Below, in pieces: positions 1 through 10,499 of a stretch of DNA of 64,000 bases. The DNA lies in assembly GCA_009760855.2 (NCBI GenBank), contig WPIO01000030.1, forward strand, positions 1,297,001 to 1,361,000, read 5' to 3'. Position numbers and translations under genes: made by a program. Under the pieces are notes generated by a model. The model did no database searches and was not told the DNA's origin. It saw only the letters and a list, made by a program, of their open reading frames with translations. This DNA is from Cristatella mucedo. Taxonomy: Eukaryota; Bryozoa; Phylactolaemata; Cristatellidae. The stretch's first letter is position 1. Each line of letters begins with the position of its first letter.

Positions 1-425
1 CTCTCTGTTGTTCCGTCTCCAGCGTAAAAGCATTCACGATGAACCTAAATTTGAACGGTAATCGCATTGCAAGCGTCCAAAATGCGTCCGCTTGTGATGA
101 AATAAGGCTTCATAGAAGTATTGCTGTTTTCACAACAAGACAGGCAGACTTGGCCCAGGCAGCCAATTTTATCGTAATATATTCAGCCAGGCTGCTGGCC
201 AGGGCAAGCTTTTAAATACTCTGCAGTTAGTCTATACGAAAATCGCATCAAAAGTTTTGAGTCCGATGACTAGACGACCATAAGTGTCCAACCTTTCACT
301 AATCCCGTGGGATGACCTGCATGGAAGCAGTTGCTCCTGATAATGCGCGGTCCGACGGCGACCATCTACCGTTGCCATGTTCGAGAAGCACAGGAAGCCC
401 GAAGTAGAAGCGGTCAAGCCTAGTA
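1..425 (-). repeat. Dispersed repeat R1, copy 1, with a broken minus-strand reading frame
   Basis: This block aligns by eye along its whole length with 34378-34800 in direct orientation, with many substitutions and small indels. Read on the minus strand, both copies encode a similar stretch containing GLPVLLE, NG, SPSD, LSG, TAS and, after a frameshift in this copy, GI-x-ERL and RLVI. The shared protein pattern suggests the remnant of a mobile-element gene, but I do not recognise the family. No terminal repeats are visible. The right end runs into a TA microsatellite. Confidence 0.6.
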
Positions 426-431
426 AATAAC

Positions 432-548
432 ATGTATATATATATATATATATATATGTATATGTATATATATGTATATATATATATATACATATAGTAT
501 ATATAACATATATAACATATACATATATATATATATAACACATATAAC

Positions 549-581
<33 letters not shown>

Positions 582-595
582 GATGTAACATATAT

Positions 596-633
<38 letters not shown>
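432..633. repeat. (TA)n microsatellite, imperfect
   Basis: About 200 bases of TA dinucleotides with interspersed TG, TAACA and TAGA interruptions. Open frames across it (Tyr-Ile repeats) are artefacts. It separates repeat R1 from the AT-rich Polinton-like segment. Confidence 0.9.
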
Positions 634-634
<1 letters not shown>

Positions 635-699
635 CAGATCATGTTCAACTACACTGGATGAGTCTGATAATCTTTGTGCTTTATGGCATACTTTAAGGT

Positions 700-1525
700 T
701 TTTGCATTGTAGGGACAATCACTAGAATTAACAGCAGACTTTAAAGAGATTTTATTAAATAATTATTCACAATTGATTCCTAAAGTAGAGCAATTCTTCA
801 ACGCTAGTATTCAACCGGTGCAAGTATTGAGCGTTGACAACGTTCTTAAGTAGTATTAGCTTCGAAGCTTACGAATACGATGACAATATTTTGAGTCCAT
901 TAATTTTAGTAGATAAAAAGAATTAATGCATCTAGATATGTTACTTTTATGTTACTAGAACTTTAATAATAAAGAGAAAATAATTCGCATTATTTAATTA
1001 TTAAAAACCTTAATGGCTTTTGAAGGAGTTTTTAGGATTGTGGTACTCAATTATCTTGCAAAAGGTGACTAACAAGATTTTACTCAGCGGATGAGCCAGA
1101 GTCTCATACTGAAGCTTCTAAGAGAGGTAATGATAGAAAGACACGAGTTACGATGTCCAGGGCCTCTGAACGAAAGGGTGGCACTGGAAATCTATGCTAC
1201 TTGAGGGAGTATGGAAAGACTTCACGGTGCCCTTTCATTGCTTAAGCAGACTTTAGGTGCATGCTGAGTGATGCTAGAAAACGAGATAAGAAAGATTTTC
1301 AGATACCAAAGGGTGTCTTTCACAAAAATGTACCGTTAGGAATTTTAAGCTATTAAATACAACCAGTAATATTAGAGATTTTTTTGAAAGTTTGATTATT
1401 GCAGTGATTACAATTAAGGCGGAGTCGAGAGAGATCATACCAATCATGAGTAGCATAAAAGGAGTAAAATAACTCGAGAAGAGCTTCTAGCTTTTGAATC
1501 TGCTACTATATATTAAATTTGAAAC
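700..1525. other. AT-rich left part of the Polinton-like element, no gene recognised
   Basis: Short frames in all three plus phases are cut by stops every 20-40 codons. By position it should hold the N-terminal region of the polymerase, but no conserved motif could be placed. No RNA gene seen. Confidence 0.4.
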
Positions 1526-3935
1526 TTGGACAGAAGAAAAGAGGATACGGTACTTGCTCATTGTCATCTAACTGGAAAGTATAGCGTAGTTGCCAGCAAC
1601 CATTGCAACTTAAATGTTAAGTTATCGGCTCATATGCTAAAGTTACCAATCTTCACTCGCAACTTTAAGGAATATAATTCTCACTTATTAGTACAAGAGT
1701 ATCAATACTTGAAATTAAAGAAGGTTGCGATACCTAACAATATAGTAAGTACCTTAGTGTCAACATTGGAGCATTGAGTTTTAGGGATTCATTAAAACTG
1801 TTAAACACGGCTTGTCTAAATTGATGGATAATGTAATTTAGTCAGGGTATAGCTTAGTATTTACCAGAAACCACTTTAAGATGCTAAGTAAGGACGAATT
1901 TAAATTGCTGTAAGCGAAAGAGATATTTTATAATGAGTATATTAATTCTTTTGCGAAGTTTGATGACAAGAAAAATTCCTGATTAGAAGCGTTTTATAAC
2001 GCGTTGAATGATGAGAATGTTAGTGATAAGGCGTATGAACCTGCTTTGAAAGTTTGAGGCTTGATGAAAAATATCGAGAATAGCTTAATTAAGTACAGTG
2101 ATATTGATCTCATAAAGGATGTCCTACAACTTGCTGATGTTTTCTAACATTGTAGGTATTAATTAAAGAAAATTGATGGTCCAGAATCAGCTTATTTCTT
2201 ATCAGCTCCTGGCATAACTTGGACTGCAGGATGAAGGTTTTATAAAGTATGGTTAGAGGTATTGACAAGTTTTGAACATTATAAATTCTTTAAAAGTGCT
2301 CTTCATAGAGGCATTAATCAAGCATCTTGCCGTTATGCTGAGGCAACTAAGGAAAATATAGCTTCTAATTATGATCCAAGAAAAGAAAAGAGTTGGTTGC
2401 TTTATGAAAATGGAAAGGCCCGTTATTCAACTGCTAAGATGCAACCTTTACCAACTGGAGACTTTTGTTTCTTGAGTAATAAGCAAGTTAGGGTGATTAC
2501 TGAAATAAATACTTTACACTGGCAGAAACTCTGAGACCAATTATGCATTTGAAATTGACATGATTTTTCCTAAATAGTATCATGACAAATACTTTGACTA
2601 TCCTCTGCTTAAAACTACGAGGAAGGTTGAAACTTATGAATACTCCTAATATCAAGCTAAAACTCTTTTAAAGGGTAAGGGAAAGGAACTAGATTATGAT
2701 AGATATGGGAAAGGATTAGAAAATTGTGATTGCGATGTTTAAAAGCTAGTGGTTGACTTAATTCCTACGATAAGGTACGTTATTCATTATAGGAATCTGC
2801 AAATTGTTTTAGAAAGAGGATATATATATATATATATACACACACACATATATATATGTAATATATGCTCAAATACATAAGGTTGTGAGTTTCTCTCAAA
2901 GAAATTGGTTGAATGGTTATATTAACTACAATATTAAGAAAAGGAAGAGTGAAAACGAGAATTTTGAAAAAGAGTATTACAAGTTAAAGAATAACGCTTT
3001 CTTCGGCAAATCAATGGAGAATGTTAGGGAAAGGGAAATGACTGACATTGAATTGTTTGATTTAAAGTTTGATAGAGACGCTGCAATGTCAGATAAGCGA
3101 GTAAGGAGCGCGAGGTTCAAGGATAAGAGGCTATTTAATAAAAACTTACTTGAAGTTGAAGCAACGAAGGTAGGGATGTGATGGAACAAGCCAATATACC
3201 TTAGTTTTGCTATTCTTGAAATTTCAAAGTTGAGAATGAAAGATTTCTAGTATTATTATTATAAAACGATAAAATACTATCATGATCAGTTAACTCTAGT
3301 GTACACTGACACTGATTCTCAAGTCATGAAAGTACAAACTGAAAAGGTTTATGAAGAATTTGTCAATTACTTCGATTATTTTGACTTATCAAATTACCCT
3401 AAGAATCAAGAAATATGTAGAATGGAAGGTTTCGGAGAGATAATGAACAAGAATAAGGGTCTTTTGGGGAAATTCAAGGACAAGGATGAGGTACCTGAGA
3501 AGTTTACGAGATAGGAAGAGACGAAGGATTTCATTAAGGACACACCAGAAACTATGGTAGAGAAATCAGCTGTTCTCGATGAATGAGTTTTCATGAGACC
3601 AAAGCTTTTTTCAATAATGGAGGAATTGAAGTTTAATCATCTGCTAAGAAATCTAAGGGAGTTGAGAAACAAGTTGCGAAAAAAATGTTAGTCACACACA
3701 AACTATTTGGGCTGCTTGAGAACTGGACATGAAATTTACTGTTCACAATTTAGATTTTAAACGCCCAATCGCCAGATTCATACTGCTACGCAAAGTAAGG
3801 AAGCACTTCAGCATTCGAATCAAAGAGACATTGGCTTGATTGTGGAATTCATTCATTGGCTTATGGGTATTATAGAATTAACGAAGCTAAGACATATGGA
3901 ACTAATCTAGGTCATTGTATGTTATGTAATCAAAT
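1526..3935 (+). pseudogene. polB: Protein-primed family B DNA polymerase (Polinton/Maverick type), multiply broken
   Basis: This gene would have replicated the element's linear DNA from a protein primer. Landmarks appear in order: HCHLTGKY plus a CNL segment near 1557-1610; the exonuclease motif DVLQLADVF (2118-2144); an APG-x-TW segment (about 2200-2223) followed by HRGI; LP-TG-F (about 2450-2470); a D-x-x-FP then HD-x-x-x-DYPL segment (about 2558-2610); HYRNL; the template-binding NNAFFGK (about 2990-3010); SK-x-RMKDF; the catalytic YTDTDS (3302-3319); LGKFKDKDE; FMRPKLFS; KGVEKQ; and a C-terminal KRHW...LAYGYYRI (3817-3885). At least 15 in-frame stops of all three kinds occur, against about four frame changes (near 1775, 2530, the microsatellite at 2820, and 3630). 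One TGA lies where the family usually has Trp (near 2055). The gene cannot be functional. The true start is not visible. Confidence 0.85.
2818..2867. repeat. TA/CA microsatellite inside the polymerase pseudogene
   Basis: A run of TA then CA then TA dinucleotides sits between the codons for the VLERG and IHKVVSFSQ segments of polB. It lengthens the gap between two conserved motifs and shifts the downstream frame, so it expanded after the gene lost function. Confidence 0.8.
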
Positions 3936-4189
3936 ATTATAGCGAATTAATTTTCCATTATAAAGAAAAATGTCATGTCACGATTATGCTCCTCCAAGCT
4001 AAGCTTCTTCCGAGATTTCAGTCGGTTCACAAGATTCGTGGGAGGTAATGAGTCAGAGTGGGCTTATAGCTTTGATTTTATTCTACTTATTCACCAAGCT
4101 CCATAAGCTTGTACTCGTCTGATTCACTAAAGTTCTCCTAGTTCGAGTGAGTCCGCTAGCAAATCAGATTAATCTTATTTAATTTATTT

Positions 4190-4337
4190 GTGAAGCTAAC
4201 ACCAGAGAGTGACCATGAATACTTAACTCTCCTAGAAGAGATGTGTAATAATTGTAAGGACTTAATGGGATGTCGGCAAAAAGTGCTTCAACTGCTTGAA
4301 CAAGAATCTAAAGAGCAAAATGAAATTTATGCAAAGG
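4190..4337 (+). pseudogene. Short coding remnant of the Polinton-like element
   Basis: About 49 codons of charged, helix-prone sequence (EEMCNNCKD, LLEQESKEQNE) that looks coding and could form a coiled coil. It is cut by the inserted F1 LINE tail at about 4338, which supplies the Asn run and the stop. No ATG begins it; the frame runs in from upstream. Product unknown. Confidence 0.35.
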
Positions 4338-4465
4338 CTAATAATAATAATAATAATGCACTTGATAAAGCACCCTCAGAGAACTCAATCTCTTTCTAGG
4401 CGCTTTACATTTGCTGCAAAGGGAAATGCAATTGAATAATGAGTAATATCATGCTTGATAAAAAA
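4338..4465 (-). mobile_element. F1 LINE 3' tail inserted in the Polinton-like element
   Basis: An (AAT)n run, then the stem-loop segment (arms of the type GCACC/AGAG and CTCT/GGCGC) and the conserved stretch down to TGCTTGATAAA. This is the extreme 3' end of the F1 LINE in minus orientation, about 125 bp and strongly 5'-truncated. The sequence on both sides is AT-rich viral sequence, so the LINE landed after the viral element. Confidence 0.85.
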
Positions 4466-5220
4466 ATCTTAATAGGCACAAAACTTGAATGTTCACATGA
4501 ATTAAAGGATCTGCTTAAGAAATATATAGATAGAACGAATAGTATGCGAATCTTTGAGATTAATTTGAATATCTGGGAAGCTATAGAATATTTACGAAAC
4601 CTTCTAACTGAAGTTAGTGTACATAGAAGATAAGTTATTAATGGTTTGATATTTTACTTAATCAAATACAAGATGTAATACCTATTAGATTAGTTAATTT
4701 AGAAGAAGTAAAGAGAAAAATGGCTGAGTTAAAATTAGTTTTTATTTATAGAGAATGATAACATAAATTACTGATCCAATTCAAGCTACTATTACACAAC
4801 TGCTCAAGTCATACATTGATTACCTTTTTAAAGTTAGGATAATCCTTATGACGACGCTACTTTATCTGCAGACGACTCGTTAGCGCTTGATACGTATGGT
4901 AAACAGTTTTATCGTGATCTTTGTGATGCTGTGGATAATAAGAAAATAGCAGAAGCAGCAACAGTCTCAACGGATGAAATAATCACCAATGTCAAGCAAG
5001 AAGTTGACAGTAGACTCGATAAAACAGAAGATATTCCAGCCTTCACTACCTAAGTTGTTGATCAACTGCCGGCCACTAGTACTGTTATTGCTGGAATTAA
5101 TTAAGCTAAACCTGACGTTGATCCTATCATCGAGGAAGCGTTTGACATCTTACCCGACATCACCATTAGTAAGAGTGGCAGGCAAGTAAGAATGGAAACT
5201 ATGGTTTGAAAATAATTTAG
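4466..5220 (+). pseudogene. Degenerate plus-strand coding remnants, product unknown
   Basis: Right of the LINE tail a frame continues to 4633 (ends EVSVHRR), then pieces near 4690-4760 and 4860-5220, the last rich in Asp, Glu, Lys and Val (DEIITNVKQEVDS, DPIIEEAFDILPD). Stops and frame changes separate the pieces. Composition suggests a soluble, acidic, possibly structural or scaffold protein of the element, but nothing is recognised. Confidence 0.3.
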
Positions 5221-5419
5221 ATTTTGTAGCAGAATAATTTCAACTTTAAATCGCTGTTTAGATGCTAATAATAAAGTCGCTACTCAAGGTAAAATATCTT
5301 TCGTAATTGTTTTGATGCTACTGGGAAGACTAGAGAATATCAGAGAATCCTTACTTCACTCACGTAGTCTAGTGATAGAGTATGACGCTTCGAGACACCA
5401 ACTGACACAGTAGACAATT

Positions 5420-6900
5420 TTAATTGACTTAGGTTTGACGCAGTTTAAAAAATCAGCAGAACTAAACAACTTAACTTACGCGGTTAACAAGAATGCTTGT
5501 GCTTCTATTTACTTACATTCCACCTTAAAAAAACATTACCAGAGTCAATAGCTTAGAAAATTTGAAGTATTAGATTTTCTTATTTGTTAAAACCTTTGAG
5601 TGCAACTATAACTATTTTGATTAAATCGTATGAAATTTCTATCAAAGGTAATCTCTAAGTAATCGAATGGTTTTATCATTAAAATGATAGTGCCGTCGTA
5701 TATTGGGTAAGTTAAATTTAAGCTTATACTTGATTGAAAGGGTTTCAAGTACTCTATAAAGAGGTTGATCGAGTCCTTTAGAATGTACTTCGTATTTTAA
5801 ATTTTAAATAGTACACTAGCGTTTATATTCGTTGGATTTACCCAGCTGTTTGAGAATAAGTCGATATGATGAAAGGCACTTGTGAATAATCACTCTTACG
5901 TTTTGTTTGGTACCAAGATCAACAATGTCCCAACGTCAACGATTCAATCACTCAAACTGTATATATTTCTTTCACCAATAATGTAAATAGTATTAAATCT
6001 TAATTTATAAGATCAATTACAAAAATCTGCGTTTGCATTCATGTATACGTTTCCTGATAAAGTATTAGCCGTCTTCCTGAGATAATTCTTCATCGCTGTA
6101 CTTCTCTTTCGAACACCTAACATTTTATACGAAATAAAGCAAGAAAAGTACATAACTAATTCCTGATCTGATGCTAAAGTTTCCTATAACGTATCTAAAA
6201 GTTCCATTTAAGTTTTCAATTAGCGTTATGTTACCTTTAACTCTATTGTTAAAATAATCAGAATAACTTAATTCTTCAAAAAACGTTGTCTTGATTGTTA
6301 AAGACTAACACAGATGGTATTAACCTTGAATAAACTTTTACTAATGAAGGTCTATACGTTGGAAACCGTGTTACCTAATCAACACCTTTTACATTTAGAT
6401 GTATTGTAGGTATATCACTTAAAGTTGCTTACTCAACACTGATATTTCCTCAGAAATCTTATGGAACTACTTTTTCAAGCATTGCAAGATTACAAATCTT
6501 TTACGTATGAGGAAATTAAGTTATCTTCAAGTATTTGTAATTTTGGATTTTTACTTGATCAACTTTAGATTTTGTTATTAAACCATCACTGCATTTTAAG
6601 TTCATTATTCCTGAGTTACCCGTGTCAAGGTTAGAACTAGTTAATTCATTCAAGAATTGAGCCATCTGTTTCAATAAACCATTTTTAATAACTTCGTAAC
6701 GCCTTGAATCTTGATAAGAAGTCTCATCAGCAAAATTACCTAAAACGCCAATAATGTTCCTAGAATTTATTAAAGATGACATCTTGCCATTATATTTTGT
6801 TAGTAAATCTTGAGCAACAGACACTTTTGCTAGATTCGTAAAATTCGTAATGACTTTTCCTTTGCAATCTCTGGTTATCCATATTCAAGAGTTATAGCAG
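5420..6900 (-). pseudogene. Minus-strand gene block of the Polinton-like element, product unidentified
   Basis: The longest open stretch is 6516-6824 (about 100 codons; segments VAQDLLTKYNGKMSSLI, GVLGNFADE). The frame extends upstream toward 6890 without an obvious ATG. Further open pieces occur near 6150-6290 (FFEELSYSDYFNNRV, then IGNFSIRSGISYV) and 5950-6110. The length (more than 400 codons if joined) and aromatic, Asn-rich composition would suit a capsid protein, which in Polintons often lies near the polymerase. No motif proves this. At least six stops or frame changes are present. Confidence 0.35.
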
Positions 6901-7190
6901 CAGTAAAATCAATAACTAGAGATTCAACGATTTATTAAATTATTATAGTTAAAGCCTAAATCTGAAATTAAGTTGGGATTTGCTCTAGTTAAGCAAATTT
7001 TTATATAGATGGAAGTTTTATATGACTTGAGTAGTATTCAATTTAAAAATGTGGGCTAGATAAAACGATTAAACTAAGGAATTCACAACTATAAAATGGA
7101 ATTCCAGTTAAACTAAACAAAGCAAGCATTATTAAAATTAATAAGGCAATTAAGAATAAAACTTGAACTAAATTCAAGATATCTAAAGGA

Positions 7191-7643
7191 ATGTCAGGAG
7201 GTGATGTAGGTCATGCTCTTGCAAAAACTAAAGAAGTCTTAGATCATATTGATATTGCTAATTCTGCAGTGAAAGGTGGAATTCAAGTTGCAGAAAAGAT
7301 TATCGTTAAAGTAGTTCGTAAGTTAGCTATGAAAAGGAGCTTAGCGGCATCTAAAGAATTTGAGCGCTTTGTTCCAAAAGCAGTAAGGGCTCTTAGTAAG
7401 ATTAGGAACTTAGCAAATGCATGTGGTAGATTTATTTCAGAAATTACTAGCATAGTTGACCCTGGTCTTTTCATAAAGATAATCGCGGATGACGTAGCTT
7501 CAGGAAAATATGGTCATTTTAACTGGAAAACAATTAAAGAAAAGAAAGAAGGGTTATCTAAAATGATTGCAAGTTTGGAAGCTGGATATTATATAAGTGA
7601 AATACTACACGAGGCTGAAAAATTGTATCACAATTTGCTATAA
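7191..7643 (+). CDS. Open 150-residue protein of the Polinton-like element, unknown function
   Basis: ATG at 7191 opens an uninterrupted 150-codon frame ending in TAA at 7641-7643. The surrounding element has a stop about every 30-90 codons in its recognisable genes, so this is its longest intact frame. The protein is basic and mostly helical by composition: MSGGDVGHA start, then repeated Lys/Val/Ala stretches (KGGIQVAEKIIVKVVRKLA), a central AVRALSKIRNL, and an acidic-aromatic C-terminal half with GHFNWKTIKEKKEG and AGYYISEIL. No signal peptide or membrane span is evident. I do not recognise the family. It may be a viral structural protein that has escaped mutation by chance, or a retained gene. 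Confidence 0.45.
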   Translation: MSGGDVGHALAKTKEVLDHIDIANSAVKGGIQVAEKIIVKVVRKLAMKRSLAASKEFERFVPKAVRALSKIRNLANACGRFISEITSIVDPGLFIKIIADDVASGKYGHFNWKTIKEKKEGLSKMIASLEAGYYISEILHEAEKLYHNLL

Positions 7644-7649
7644 GAATTC

Positions 7650-7910
7650 TAGTGCGTATCTTAGTAATGTATTTGGTGAGGAGGTTCAACGGGAAGCAAT
7701 GATGTTACATCCAAACGTTTGTTGTAAAATATTTTTATAAGTTACACAAGGCGGATTACTACGTGCAATTCTAGCTATAATAGTTGCGATCGCAACAGCA
7801 TTAGGAGCTACTGGAGCTATACTTGGAATAGCTACAACAATAGCCAGACTAAGTAAACGAATAGTCGACGAGACAATGTTCAATGAAAAAGCACCACTGA
7901 ATGCATGAAG
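7650..7910 (+). pseudogene. Remnant with a Gly/Ala/Ile-rich hydrophobic segment, pX-like minor virion protein candidate
   Basis: In a different frame from the preceding gene, about 50 codons (7750-7906) begin GGLLRAILAII and continue as an Ala/Gly/Ile/Thr-rich hydrophobic stretch followed by a short basic patch (ARLSKR) and an acidic end; TGA at 7907. A stop precedes it at about 7738. Polintons and adintoviruses commonly encode a small virion protein with a GG-leader, long hydrophobic segment and basic flank, often compared with adenovirus pX. The resemblance here rests on composition and order only. Confidence 0.35.
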
Positions 7911-8585
7911 AAAGAATGAATGCTTTGAGTGTAAACAGTTCTAGATTTATTACTGCTATTTTGCCTTAAAAGATGAAATATCAATTGAATCATGACATAA
8001 AAGTCGGTATATCCAAAAAGGTAGATATGCATGAAGTTAATAATAAATTAAATTATCTTAAATAAATTAAATTAGTTGGTAAATCTGGAGTTGACTGTTC
8101 TTATGAAATCATGACTAGTATAAAAGCTGTAGACAGATCTAAGACTGGAAATACTAAAACTTGTGATCGCAAAGCAGAATCAGCAATGCTGTTGGCAACT
8201 TTGTATACGGAAGGGAAGTCACAAGAAGAAATATGTAATGCAATGTTGAAACTCTGAGATGAGTTAAAAAAGAGATGCTAAAGCAGAAAGAAATTAAACT
8301 TAATTACTATACAATGGAAAGTTATCATGAAGTGAGTCTTGGTCAATCACAAGAGCAGAAAAAGATTCTATTTGAAGCAATTGAACCAGTTTCATTAAGG
8401 TTTAGTCATGAATCACTAAGTGGCAGTGATGTAATTCTGGTGACTAAAACACAAATATCCAGTATTAAAAAATGTAGGTCTTCAAAGAAAGGTTTAATTC
8501 TACTTTTTAGAGCTTCACAACTTAAGGCAAATACAAAATAGGAAGTAGAATAGTTGACTTTATAAACAAGTTACTTGGAAGAAGA
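7911..8585 (+). pseudogene. Degenerate plus-strand remnants, including an 88-codon frame
   Basis: Lys- and Asn-rich pieces in shifting frames. The longest starts at ATG 8275 and ends at 8541 (MLKQKEIKLNYYTMES start). Other frames give more coding-looking text near 8085-8260 (GKSGVDCSYEIMTSIKAVDR, then EEICNAMLKL), so the 88-codon frame is probably not the real one. Product unknown. Confidence 0.25.
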
Positions 8586-9045
8586 GACTTCTATTCAAAT
8601 TGCCTAGAGGAGTCAAGAGCCAGTATGTACCTAGAGGTAAGTTTAATGACACTAGGCGTTACAGTTATGCAGGCCCGGAACAAAGTATTAAGAATGAATG
8701 GACCAAGGTGAGAAAGGCCCGACTTATATCGAAAGGATTTAATTCACTATCGCGAATATAAAAAGAAATCATCAATGAAAGAACCAGAAAGGACACAAAA
8801 TAGAAACCTTAGTGGCTTAGCTCTCGAAGAGTCAGTGGCATGAATTGCTCTGGATCCTAAACAGCCTGCTTATGTAAGAGAAGATGCTAAGAAAGCCGCT
8901 GCTATTATTGCTGCTAATAAAAAATTAGGATTAGCTTTAAAAGATTCAATAGCAGAAGATATTTTGAAAGATAAGATTAGTAATCGTATAAGCATTAGCA
9001 AGACAAAAATTATACAAGGAACTTGGTTAGTAAAATGTTAGAAAT
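8586..9045 (+). pseudogene. Degenerate remnant with a YAGP motif
   Basis: A frame near 8590-8760 reads KLPRGVK, then RRYSYAGPEQSI. After several stops an alanine-rich helical piece follows (8840-9030; AYVREDAKKAAAIIAANKK). A small aromatic-Gly-Pro loop followed by an Asp-containing helix is reminiscent of the parvovirus-type phospholipase A2 domains carried by some Polintons, but the catalytic His-Asp pair is not visible. I would not assign the function. Confidence 0.25.
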
Positions 9046-9146
9046 TACAAAGAAACAAGAATAACCTAAAGATCATATGGGTCAACTAACTTTCTAACTT
9101 CCTCAAATTAACGAACTGTAACCTAGTCAGTTTTCAGTCTACAGAT

Positions 9147-9601
9147 TTATCTAGTAACTTCGTTATTTTCAATAGTAGAAGTATTCCCTGTTGTGCAAGA
9201 TTCATCCAGGACTCCAGTGATAATGAACTCAATACCAAGCTGTTCAAATAATTCTTTACGAGTTTGGATCTTTAAGTCATGATTGTCTGAATAATAGATG
9301 ATCGATCTAATCTTTTGCTTTATAAAGTCAATTATAACGCCCATGGTCTTTCTATCAGAATTGAAATCCAGCTCAAATTCAGAAGCTGCTCTTTGCATCA
9401 AATTAAGTGCACTATACTTAAAATCTTGATTAGATTCTAGGTAACCGTATTGATTGAGATAAGAATCACATCCCTTCGATTTTTGTGTTCAAATTTTACG
9501 ATAATTGCTACTAACATCTTTGCATCTGAAAAAATATTATTCTTTACTGATTCAACTTTCTTAGAAATGGGATTTTTAATAGCTTTTGATTTGCTCATCT
9601 T
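9147..9601 (-). pseudogene. Small minus-strand gene remnant at the right end of the element
   Basis: An open frame of about 83 codons (internal ATG at 9398, end 9147) contains SEFELDFNSDRKTMGVIIDF and RKELFEQLGIEFIITG. Upstream on the same strand, a piece starting MSKSKAIKNP near 9600 precedes it, separated by one stop near 9440. Together they could be one gene of about 150 codons. The Lys/Ser start and the helix plus beta-like C-terminal half match nothing I know. Confidence 0.35.
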
Positions 9602-9639
9602 TCCAAATAAGATTTTTATTCTGTTTAAATGAAATAACG

Positions 9640-9984
9640 TATACTCGATAGTCGTTTTTTTGATGTAGCTGATCCATTTTGTATGTCAGGTTCATCTCGA
9701 AACCTACTATTATACTACTATATGTGTTGATTTCCCATCTACTTAGGTGATCTAGGACTGCCTAGAGACAATGTTCGAATTGGCATAGTCAGGTGTTCTG
9801 GAAAAACAGGCGATGCCTCCGGCCAGAAAGAACTACGCTTTGCACCCTTGCCTTTGTCCTGAACTATAATGATCTTCTGTCTACATATGACAATAGCTCT
9901 TTGCTAGACAACGGAAAATCAATAAGCTGTGTGTTACCTTTGTTTACCTGCGTTCCCCTGTGATACCTTCGCTAGCAGACCTAC
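9640..9984. other. Right flank of the Polinton-like element, nothing recognised
   Basis: Base composition returns to that of the surrounding genome. No frame, repeat match or RNA fold was noticed. The exact edge of the viral element is not marked by a visible terminal repeat. Confidence 0.4.
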
Positions 9985-10440
9985 GGGTTTGACGAATTAC
10001 CACAATGACAATCTGCTCTTATTAGGCTAAAACCGACCGGGCATTGGCGTTGCCGAGCTCAGAATTTGAAGGATATTGTATTGCACGTTCGATTTTATCT
10101 ATCAATACAATTTCATGTCATAGTGCTCTGCTCACTTGAGCTGCAACGACGGAGACCTGTACTGTAATATACCGCAATGCACTTTTTTTCGCTTCAAAGC
10201 TCCAAAAAATTTGGAGTACCAAACTATACTACATTTAAAATGTGCCCAGAAATTTCTCGCGATTCCGCTCTCGCATTAGCACAAAGTCCATTGAAATAGC
10301 TTACAGCGGCTAGGGCCAATACCACAATCCAACGTAATCCACCAAAATCCACCACAATCCACTGCATTACACCTCATCTATATTTAAACGCAATTCATCA
10401 GCTACTAAGACTGGCTAATTAGCATCAAATCAGTTCCACT
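9985..10440 (+). repeat. 170-bp-monomer repeat, partial copy A (about 2.5 monomers)
   Basis: Begins with the unit's start (GACGAATTACC), as at 17591, and continues colinearly with copy B through its first monomers: GAGCTGCAACGACGGAG, the CAATCCAC runs near 10315-10370, then diverges near 10440. It lacks the remaining ~14 monomers. Confidence 0.75.
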
Positions 10441-10499
10441 GAACCGCTTCCATGTATGCCATCGAAGCTCCGCTAGCTCTATCTAGCTCCGCCCGAACC

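Larger units (their letters stand above)
640..9640. mobile_element. Decayed Polinton/Maverick (adintovirus-like) element
   Basis: A 9-kb segment clearly richer in A+T than its surroundings and containing no LINE coding sequence except one short inserted tail. It encodes a family B DNA polymerase of the protein-primed Polinton type on the plus strand (1526-3935), then short plus-strand remnants, a minus-strand gene block (about 5420-6900), an open 150-codon frame (7191-7643), a glycine/alanine-rich hydrophobic segment (7750-7850) and a small minus-strand frame near 9.1-9.6 kb. Size and two-strand layout fit a Maverick that has lost an end. I could not find a retroviral-type integrase, packaging ATPase, protease or recognisable major capsid protein, and no terminal inverted repeats. 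It is an old, inactive copy: nearly every frame is broken. Confidence 0.75.

Noticed and set aside
232-718. Minus-strand frames of about 138 codons made of Tyr-Ile repeats
   Set aside because: They are translations of the (TA)n microsatellite; only the flanking R1 part may once have been coding.
1526-3935. Stop codons in the polymerase read as sense codons (alternative genetic code, e.g. TGA as Trp)
   Set aside because: All three stop codons occur at conserved positions and real frameshifts are also present, so decay explains the gene better. LINE frames in the same DNA use standard stops.
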